A DNA stretch of 5,798 nt from Gemmatimonadota bacterium (GTDB lineage Bacteria; Latescibacterota; UBA2968; UBA8231): contig JAPOYQ010000815.1 in NCBI GenBank assembly GCA_026706505.1, positions 1-5,798 on the forward strand. Direction: 5' to 3'. The notes under the pieces are model-generated. The model made no database searches. It was not told the origin of the DNA and worked only from the letters and a program-made list of their open reading frames with translations. Shown piece after piece: positions 1 to 5,180 of the stretch. Numbering within the stretch: the first letter of the stretch is position 1; each line of letters begins with the position of its first letter. Both the position numbers and the translations under genes were made by a program.

Positions 1-94
1 CGGCGATGCCGAGGCGCCGGCGCGGCGCCACGCGGTCGAGGCCGCTCAGTCTCAAATTCGATACCCGACCGGCATGACCGCCGTGATGGTGCAT
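1..94 (-). CDS. Possible fifth operon gene, N-terminal fragment (unidentified, runs off the window)
   Basis: An ATG at 94 opens a frame that stays free of stops to the window edge, about 31 codons, beginning MHHHGGHAGRVSNLRL and continuing with an arginine-rich stretch (APRRRL). It starts 15 nt after the stop of the sugar-binding protein gene and on the same strand, so it could be the next gene of the operon. Another frame of the same strand is also open here, no convincing Shine-Dalgarno precedes the ATG, and the residues seen match no family I recognise. No function is proposed. The stretch could instead be the start of a non-coding spacer. Confidence 0.35.
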   Translation of the reverse strand, partial: MHHHGGHAGRVSNLRLSGLDRVAPRRRLGIA

Positions 95-109
95 CGTCGG
101 TGTGGCCTA

Positions 110-1420
110 CTAGGCCGCGATGTGTCCGTAATAACGAGTAAAGATGTTTTCGAGGTTTTCTACGAGTTGGGGGGCCGATAGCTCGCGTGCCACCATGAAC
201 TGATTCCACTCATTCCAGTATTGGCGATACAAGAACGGATGTGCTCCTTCTAGCCCAAAGGAAAATGAGTAGAACTGCTCGGTCTCGGCGAGGATCTGAT
301 CTAAGCCTTGTTGGATGCCGGGCAGCGGCATGCCTGTAAGCGGACTGATCATTTGGGCCTGTTGCACCATCTGCTCTTGGAACCAGCGGCTGTTGACCAA
401 GCGCAGAAATTCTGCTGCCCGCTCGGGCTGGCGGGCCAGAGCGGGGATGCTCTGGGTGTTGACCGTGCCGATCAAGTCGCGTGGATTCCCGCGCCCGCCT
501 TGGACTGCGGGAAAGCGAAAGGCGTACAAGGGAAAGTCCTTCCCGATTACTGCGGTACGACCACTGGTAAACCAACTGCCGACGAAGACGGTCGCCGCTC
601 GTCTCTGCCAAAACAAAAGCTCGGACTCAATGTGATTGAGACCAGCAAACCCCTCCGCGAAATACCCTCGATTCAGCATCTGTTCGATCATGCGGGCGGC
701 TTGGAGAAACCCGGGTTCGGTCCATGGGGTCCGGCGCTGGGGATCGCGGAAGGCCTGGCGCACCTTGTCGGCGCCGAGGATGCGCTGGGCTAAGTGATCG
801 AACCACCAACTCGTGTACCAGTGGATGCCGTCTTGGGTAATGGGGACTATACCGGCGCGTTTGAGGCGCTCGCAGTTGTCGAGAAAGTGGTCCCAGGTCT
901 GCGGATTGAGATCGGCACCGGCGCGTTGGTACAGGTCGGCGTTGCAATACACCTGGAGGGAAATCACGTTTTGGGGGATGGCGTAAAAGCGGCCTTTGTA
1001 CCTCAGTGGCCCTCGGTAGAGCGGGTCGAGGGTCTCCAGCCAAGTTTTGTCCGGCGTATCCCAAGAGGGCTGATGGAGGTACTCGGTTATATCGAGGACG
1101 TGCCCCTGTTCGACGTAAGCGTAAGTCAGGCCGGTCTCGGCCGTGGCAAAGGACATGATGTCCGGCGGGTGTCCCTCCATGACGCGGATCATTAATTCTT
1201 GATAGCCGCCTCCGCCGCCGCTGGCTGGCTCGACTTGGACATCCGGGTGCGTCTCGCGGAAGCGCTCTATAGCCCGCCACATGAGCTGATTGATCGGCAC
1301 TTGAGCCGCGGGCGGCTGGAGGTTGGCGATCTCCAGCACGTTTTCCCCGGGCAGGTAGCGGCCACATCCACCGGCGAGGGCCGAAGCTGCCATGTATTTG
1401 AGAAAGTCCCTGCGCTCCAC
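110..1420 (-). CDS. Extracellular sugar-binding protein of an ABC importer (family 1, MalE/UgpB-like), probable Tat-exported lipoprotein
   Basis: This 436-residue protein would capture a sugar or oligosaccharide outside the inner membrane and deliver it to the two permeases encoded just upstream. Seen: an N-terminal ERRDFLK (residues 2-8), which fits the twin-arginine pattern RRxFLK, then a short hydrophobic stretch and ALAGGC with Cys19 as a possible lipidation site. The mature part has the family-1 solute-binding landmarks: a PPDIMSF segment (85-91), G-VLDITEYL (106-115), YKGRFYAIP (141-149), YCNADLYQRAG (158-168), TWDHF (175-179) and AATVFVGSW (275-283). Length is normal for the family. 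The GTG start is chosen because an AGGG lies 6 nt upstream, it directly gives the export signal, and it sits 2 nt after the upstream permease stop; the open frame extends further upstream but only through that permease gene. The stop is TAG. The substrate cannot be told from sequence. The -3 residue of the lipobox is Ala rather than the usual Leu, so lipidation is less certain than export. Confidence 0.93.
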   Translation of the reverse strand: MERRDFLKYMAASALAGGCGRYLPGENVLEIANLQPPAAQVPINQLMWRAIERFRETHPDVQVEPASGGGGGYQELMIRVMEGHPPDIMSFATAETGLTYAYVEQGHVLDITEYLHQPSWDTPDKTWLETLDPLYRGPLRYKGRFYAIPQNVISLQVYCNADLYQRAGADLNPQTWDHFLDNCERLKRAGIVPITQDGIHWYTSWWFDHLAQRILGADKVRQAFRDPQRRTPWTEPGFLQAARMIEQMLNRGYFAEGFAGLNHIESELLFWQRRAATVFVGSWFTSGRTAVIGKDFPLYAFRFPAVQGGRGNPRDLIGTVNTQSIPALARQPERAAEFLRLVNSRWFQEQMVQQAQMISPLTGMPLPGIQQGLDQILAETEQFYSFSFGLEGAHPFLYRQYWNEWNQFMVARELSAPQLVENLENIFTRYYGHIAA

Positions 1421-1422
1421 GA

Positions 1423-2250
1423 TTAGCCCTTTAATGCGCCGACGGTCAGGCCCTCTGTTATGCGGTTCTGCAACAGGATGAACACCACGATCAGGGGCAG
1501 CATGACGATTACCAGACCGGCAAATAACTCGGTCCAACGCGATTCGGTTGACATGTTCCAGAACAGGGTTTGCAGGCCGCGAGCCAACGTGTAAAGCTTG
1601 CCGGTGCGGAGGAGGATGAGCGACCAGAAGAACTCGTTCCAGTAGTTGATGCAGTTGAAAATGGAGACCGCGATTAGCCCGGGCTTGGCGAGGGGCAGCG
1701 CGATCGTCCAGAAGGTCCGCCACGGCGAGGCTCCGTCGATCAGCGCGGCCTCTTCCATTTCGGTCGGCAGGGTGCGAAAAAAACCCGTCAGGACAAAGAT
1801 AGAAAAAGGCAGTCCGGTGGCGATGTAGAGCACGATCAAACCAAAGTGGCTGTTGGTCAGGTGCAAGTGCCGCATCTGTACAAAGAGCGGGAAGAGGTAC
1901 AGCATGGGCGGCACCATCATGGCCGACAGAAAGAGATAGAAGGTGAATCGACTGAACCGGAAGGCCACCCGCGATAGGACATATGCCGCCATGGCCGATA
2001 CCAGTAGAGTGCCACTCGTAGCGAGCGCGGTGATGTAGGCCGTGTTAAAAAAGTAGCGGCCAATTTCGGCGTTGTCCCAAGCGTACGCGTAATTGCTCCA
2101 ACGCAATTCGGCTGGCAAGGACCAGGTGCTGGCGAAGAACTCGGGATTGGTCTTAAAGGAGGTATAGGACACCCAGAAGAGGGCGATTAGGGAACTCAGG
2201 CAATAGCCCCCCATGAACAGAATGGCCAGCAGTTTGGGCAAGCGGCGCAT
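1423..2250 (-). CDS. Carbohydrate ABC transporter permease, MalG/UgpE-type (BPD_transp_1)
   Basis: This 275-residue inner-membrane protein is the second membrane subunit of the importer and would form the translocation pore with the MalF-like subunit. Seen: a first membrane segment at about residues 8-30, further hydrophobic segments near 69-92, 103-125, 135-158, 190-212 and 242-261. The cytoplasmic EAA loop that docks onto the ATPase is clear: EEAALIDGA (166-174) followed by F180 and ALPLAKPG (184-191), matching EAAxxDGAx5FxxIxLPLxxP. The C-terminus QNRITEGLTVGALKG is the typical ending of MalG-like permeases. ATG follows the MalF-like stop after 2 nt, and its own stop is 2 nt before the binding-protein GTG, so the three importer genes are almost certainly co-translated. 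The Shine-Dalgarno is weak (GGA about 9 nt upstream), consistent with coupling. Substrate is unknown. Confidence 0.96.
   Translation of the reverse strand: MRRLPKLLAILFMGGYCLSSLIALFWVSYTSFKTNPEFFASTWSLPAELRWSNYAYAWDNAEIGRYFFNTAYITALATSGTLLVSAMAAYVLSRVAFRFSRFTFYLFLSAMMVPPMLYLFPLFVQMRHLHLTNSHFGLIVLYIATGLPFSIFVLTGFFRTLPTEMEEAALIDGASPWRTFWTIALPLAKPGLIAVSIFNCINYWNEFFWSLILLRTGKLYTLARGLQTLFWNMSTESRWTELFAGLVIVMLPLIVVFILLQNRITEGLTVGALKG
1427..1430 (-). promoter_or_regulatory. Ribosome binding site deciding the GTG start of the sugar-binding protein
   Basis: On the minus strand AAAGGG (1432-1427) lies 6 nt before the GTG at 1420. It overlaps the last codons of the upstream permease. Its position supports the GTG at 1420 over any upstream start. 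Confidence 0.65.
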
Positions 2251-2252
2251 CT

Positions 2253-3131
2253 TTAGTATTCCACGCTCTCGCGGCGCATCAGGCGATTGACCGCGAGGCT
2301 AAACGCCAATACGAAGAAGAACATGACGACCCCCATGGCCGAGGCATAGCCGATGCTCTGTCCCTGAAAGCCGGCCCAATAGATGTAGGTCCCCAGCACC
2401 TCGATGACGTTGGGATAGCCGCGCGTTATGACGAAGATGAGGGCAAAAGCCTGAAAGGCACCGATGATCCAGAAAATTACCAGAATCTGCACGACGTCCC
2501 ACAGCAGCGGCAGGGTCACGTGCCAAAATTGCTGCCAAGCATTGGCCCCATCCAGCTCGGCGGACTCGTAAAAACTGAGCGGGATCTTTTGCAAGCCCGC
2601 CAAAAATAGGATCACGTAGGTGCCCAGTCCCTGCCAGATCATGGCGACGGCAATGGCTGGCAGGGCGTTGTGGCGGCTGCCCAACCAGGGACGGGTGAGC
2701 GCGTCTAGCCCGACGCTACGCAGGGTTTCGTTGAGCAGGCCGATGACCGGGTTGTAGATGCTGCCCCACAGCACGGCGGTGACCACGACAGAAAGCAGGG
2801 TGGGGGCAAAGACGACGAATTTGAGAAATCCCGCAAAGGGCGGCTTTTTGGAGAGAATCACCGCGAACAGCAGGCTCAGCGGAAAGACGACTAAGAACCC
2901 GAGGATGCCGAACAAAAAGACATTCTCTAGGGCCGTGAGAAAGGTGTGGTCGCCAAAGGCGCGCACAAAATTGGCGAGGCCGATGTACTCCTTTTCCGGC
3001 GATACGCCCGACCAAGAAGTCAGCGAATAGTAGAAGGCATTGCACACCGGCAACACAAAGAAGGCGATGTGCAGCACGAGCGCCGGCCCGAGCAGGGGCG
3101 CGATCAGCTTGCGAAGTTCGCGTTGGATCAC
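2253..3131 (-). CDS. Carbohydrate ABC transporter permease, MalF/UgpA-type (BPD_transp_1)
   Basis: This 292-residue inner-membrane protein is the first membrane subunit of the sugar importer. Seen: an N-terminal hydrophobic segment (about 11-33) followed by YYSLTSWSG (34-42), typical of UgpA/LacF-like permeases. More hydrophobic segments lie near 69-93, 103-123, 157-180, 212-235 and 261-283. The EAA loop reads ESAELDGANAWQQFW (189-203) then VTLPLL (205-210). The middle Ala of EAA is Ser here, a common variant. The GTG start at 3131 is chosen because it overlaps the upstream stop as GTGA, has AGGA 6 nt upstream, and gives the usual length. The open frame continues about 155 codons further upstream, but that part is arginine-rich noise opposite a conserved gene frame. 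The stop is 2 nt before the MalG-like ATG. It would pair with that permease, the binding protein and an ATPase not seen here. Confidence 0.95.
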   Translation of the reverse strand: MIQRELRKLIAPLLGPALVLHIAFFVLPVCNAFYYSLTSWSGVSPEKEYIGLANFVRAFGDHTFLTALENVFLFGILGFLVVFPLSLLFAVILSKKPPFAGFLKFVVFAPTLLSVVVTAVLWGSIYNPVIGLLNETLRSVGLDALTRPWLGSRHNALPAIAVAMIWQGLGTYVILFLAGLQKIPLSFYESAELDGANAWQQFWHVTLPLLWDVVQILVIFWIIGAFQAFALIFVITRGYPNVIEVLGTYIYWAGFQGQSIGYASAMGVVMFFFVLAFSLAVNRLMRRESVEY

Positions 3132-5050
3132 GGCGCGTCCTGCCCCAGTGCTTCGATGTTGTCGTCGAAGAAGATCACTTCGTTTGCGGCGTCGGCGCGC
3201 AGCGCTTGCAGCCACTGCCCGAACAATTCGTTCTCGCGGTTGCGCCGCAAGGTGTGCCCGATGCGCTTTTGCACTTCCGCAAAGGGCTGCCGCCCCGCAG
3301 CGGCACGCCCCGCGATTTTGGCGATCGAGTACAGGCCGTGGTGTTCTACCGGACCGATGAGCGCGCCGATCTCGGCCTCCATGGCCCCTTTGACTAGGGG
3401 GCCAAAGCTCGTCGTCTCGTGCCAATAGAGCTGATAGAGGCCCGCGACCTCGCGGCTGCCGTGACGCACGCTGTGGACGGTCGCGAGTTGACGCGCGATG
3501 TAGGTCTCGGCGAGGTCTGCCGGTCCGGTCGCGTTTGCAATTTCCTCGGCGACTTGCGCCGCGCCCAGCGGGTCGCTTAGACGCTGTTTGAGCCACCCAT
3601 ATACCGCGAGTTCGTCGTTGAGGTTCTGCAATGTACTCACCTCGCGCCCGTTCTTTATTATTTCGGCAAGGAGAGCGATCAGCGGCGTAGCCCGCTGCCG
3701 GTCGGCGCGTATCTGGGATAGCAATTCCCGCGCTTGGACCTCTTCCTCGACCTGTATTTCCACTACCTCTACCATGGAAGAAGTCTGGTAACTCCTCGGG
3801 TGAGCTTCGTAGTGAGCGCGCATCTCTTGCTCGGTCACCGGCTTCTGGTCCGCCGTGGCGAGACGCCGCATTTCGCGGATGAGGATTTCTTCCTTTTTGC
3901 GCGCGAGCCAGTCGGCGATTGCAGGCTCCTGATTGATTCCCAAGGCGCGCCCTTGCAGCAGGAGAAGATGCGGCACCTTCACGTCGCGCTCCAAGTAGGA
4001 TGCCACCTTCAGGCTGTCTTCTACATACCGCCCTTGGCGGATGAACTGCGAGCGGTTCACGGCTTCTCCCAAGCTGATCGCGCCACCCCGGTACGTGTAC
4101 AGCGCGGCTGCGGCGTCTGCCTCCGAGAGGTAGAATACCTTCTTATCGTCTTCTTGCGCGCCGCTGTGCAGGATGCGCGTGAGCCGGTCCATGCTTTCCG
4201 CAACTTCCTGCCATTGGAACTGCTCGGCGAGCGAATCGATGTACGCCCGCCGCCGCGCCTGCAACCGCTCCCTCATAACGGCCTTGAGGACTTGCGGCCG
4301 CATTTGCTCATAGGAAGCTATGCGCTCGTCGAGAATCTTGAAAATCTCGTACCCTTTGGGAACGGGGAGGATCGCGGATATTGCGCCTTTGGGCAAGCTG
4401 AACAAGGAGTCGCGCACGGCCGGAATGGCATTGATGCGGCTGTAATAGTAAGGCTTTTCCCCGCCGTGCGCCGCAGAGGTGCGGTTTTGCGAAAACTCGT
4501 GCGCCACTTCTGCAAAGGCTCGACCCGCTTGCAGGGCGGCTAGGGCTGCTTCAGCCCGCGCCTGCGTCCGTGTGAAAATGTGGGCGATCTTGAGTTGTCG
4601 CTCCCAATCCTGTGCTGCGAATTCTCGCCGCAGCTCTTCTTCGCTGACCGAAACGGCGGGCCGGATGTAGCGCTGCTCCATCGCCTGACCCACTTTCAGC
4701 CGCAAGGCCACTTCCATGTTTTTTTGCACACCTGCACTCTGTTCCACCTTCTGCTCTCGCGCTGTGTGCAAGATGAGGGCGCGATCGACGAGGGATTGCA
4801 GGTAGTCGCGCACTTGGTCGCTGCCCTCGGCCGCGCTCTTGGTCCACTCGGGCAGGCCGGCGACAAAACTGCGATAGTCCCGCTCGGTAATCAGCTCAGT
4901 GCCGACTTGGGCCAGCGGCCTGTCATCTGGCTCTGGCGATTCACAGGCAACAAGAACAACAAGAGGGCAGAGTAGCCAGCGCAGAAACGACAACGGCGCA
5001 ACCGGCAAAACGCGGGAGTGATAGTCCAAAAATGGCGCAAATTTTTGCAT
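3128..5050 (-). CDS. Parvulin-type peptidyl-prolyl isomerase / SurA-PrsA-like chaperone lipoprotein with a duplicated module
   Basis: This 640-residue protein is probably a membrane-anchored periplasmic folding factor. Seen: a hydrophobic leader ending in LVAC, with Cys36 a good lipobox cysteine. A SurA-N-like helical region follows (about 46-150; GTELITERDY, VRDYLQSLVDRALI). Then comes a parvulin domain (about 152-243): KIAHIF with His157, AGRAFAEVAHEFSQN (175-189), GG at 196-197, LPKGAISAILPVPKGYEIFKI (219-239). The pattern repeats more weakly: a second N-like helical region (about 320-415) and a second, poorly conserved parvulin-like segment (about 425-580) ending in IGALIGPVEHHGLYSIAKI. 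Of the usual parvulin active-site residues only the first His remains; the others read Asn189 and Glu235, so isomerase activity is doubtful. The ATG at 5050 is used by default: it lacks a Shine-Dalgarno and leaves a long n-region, and TTG codons at residues 15 or 20 would give a more usual signal peptide. It is the first gene of the operon and overlaps the MalF-like permease by 4 bp. Confidence 0.88.
   Translation of the reverse strand: MQKFAPFLDYHSRVLPVAPLSFLRWLLCPLVVLVACESPEPDDRPLAQVGTELITERDYRSFVAGLPEWTKSAAEGSDQVRDYLQSLVDRALILHTAREQKVEQSAGVQKNMEVALRLKVGQAMEQRYIRPAVSVSEEELRREFAAQDWERQLKIAHIFTRTQARAEAALAALQAGRAFAEVAHEFSQNRTSAAHGGEKPYYYSRINAIPAVRDSLFSLPKGAISAILPVPKGYEIFKILDERIASYEQMRPQVLKAVMRERLQARRRAYIDSLAEQFQWQEVAESMDRLTRILHSGAQEDDKKVFYLSEADAAAALYTYRGGAISLGEAVNRSQFIRQGRYVEDSLKVASYLERDVKVPHLLLLQGRALGINQEPAIADWLARKKEEILIREMRRLATADQKPVTEQEMRAHYEAHPRSYQTSSMVEVVEIQVEEEVQARELLSQIRADRQRATPLIALLAEIIKNGREVSTLQNLNDELAVYGWLKQRLSDPLGAAQVAEEIANATGPADLAETYIARQLATVHSVRHGSREVAGLYQLYWHETTSFGPLVKGAMEAEIGALIGPVEHHGLYSIAKIAGRAAAGRQPFAEVQKRIGHTLRRNRENELFGQWLQALRADAANEVIFFDDNIEALGQDAP
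3138..3141 (-). promoter_or_regulatory. Ribosome binding site for the MalF-like permease, with GTGA stop/start overlap at 3128-3131
   Basis: AGGA on the minus strand (3141-3138) lies 6 nt before the GTG at 3131. That GTG shares two bases with the TGA stop of the parvulin-like gene (GTGA, 3131-3128). This arrangement typically gives translational coupling by ribosome re-initiation and fixes the permease start. Confidence 0.75.
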
Positions 5051-5080
5051 ATTTATTTATCGGGCTAGGTTTTTATTTTT

Positions 5081-5110
5081 TTGACAAGTGAGAAATAAAT
5101 TCCGTACAAT
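5081..5110 (+). promoter_or_regulatory. Sigma70-type promoter for the secreted CBM9-like gene
   Basis: A perfect -35 TTGACA (5081-5086) is followed after 18 nt by TACAAT (5105-5110), one mismatch from the -10 consensus. The T-rich stretch just upstream (5070-5080) is placed where an UP element would contact the RNA polymerase alpha subunit. Transcription would begin near 5116-5118, giving a leader of roughly 64 nt. The near-consensus form suggests strong basal expression; the spacer is 1 nt longer than optimal. Confidence 0.75.
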
Positions 5111-5146
5111 GTAAGGTCATAGCAAAAGCACATGCAGAGAAGTTAT

Positions 5147-5160
5147 AGGTTTTCCAACCT
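5147..5160 (+). other. Small hairpin in the leader of the secreted gene
   Basis: AGGTT (5147-5151) and AACCT (5156-5160) form a perfect 5-bp stem with a TTCC tetraloop, ending 9 nt before the Shine-Dalgarno. The loop side belongs to TTTCCAA (5151-5157), repeated exactly at 5162-5168. It is short and could be chance. If real it could influence mRNA stability or ribosome access. Confidence 0.3.
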
Positions 5161-5169
5161 CTTTCCAAT

Positions 5170-5173
5170 GGAG
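5170..5173 (+). promoter_or_regulatory. Ribosome binding site of the secreted CBM9-like gene
   Basis: GGAG lies 7 nt before the ATG at 5181, ideal spacing. It fixes the start and gives a textbook signal peptide beginning MKKLVLIF. Confidence 0.8.
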
Positions 5174-5180
5174 TAAAGCA

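Larger units (their letters stand above)
5051..5180. other. Divergent intergenic control region with AT-rich island
   Basis: These 130 bp separate the two divergent genes and must hold the start signals of both transcription units. The half next to the parvulin-like gene is strikingly AT-rich compared with the coding sequence (about 26% GC over 5041-5110 by hand count, including T runs at 5069-5082). A strong promoter is visible for the plus-strand gene only. I could not define a convincing -35/-10 pair for the minus-strand operon: a TTGTCA on the minus strand lies inside the same island but has no properly spaced -10. No clear operator palindrome was found. Confidence 0.8.

Noticed and set aside
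13..29. Perfect 7-bp GC inverted repeat (GGCGCCG, 3-nt spacer, CGGCGCC) considered as a terminator of the operon
   Set aside because: No T tract follows on either strand and it falls inside a possible downstream coding frame. Such repeats are expected by chance in very GC-rich sequence.
627..1367. 246-codon minus-strand frame inside the sugar-binding protein gene
   Set aside because: Out-of-frame shadow rich in Arg and Pro, while the other frame has clear family-1 binding-protein motifs.
1421..1723. N-terminal extension of the sugar-binding protein frame by about 101 codons upstream of the GTG at 1420
   Set aside because: It lies wholly over the MalG-like permease, reads as low-complexity Arg/His/Pro-rich sequence, and would bury the export signal. 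The GTG with its AGGG gives the proper leader.
3132..3596. N-terminal extension of the MalF-like permease frame by about 155 codons
   Set aside because: It overlaps the C-terminal part of the parvulin-like gene in another frame, is Arg-rich and resembles no domain. The GTGA overlap and AGGA site mark the true start.
3734..4543. 269-codon open frame on the plus strand opposite the parvulin-like gene
   Set aside because: The opposite strand carries a family match with a lipobox and parvulin motifs. This frame has no recognisable domain or Shine-Dalgarno and is expected as a shadow in GC-rich coding sequence.
5085..5090. TTGTCA on the minus strand as a -35 for the parvulin-like gene
   Set aside because: The nearest -10-like sequence (GATAAA) is about 20 nt away and would place the transcription start at or inside the start codon.
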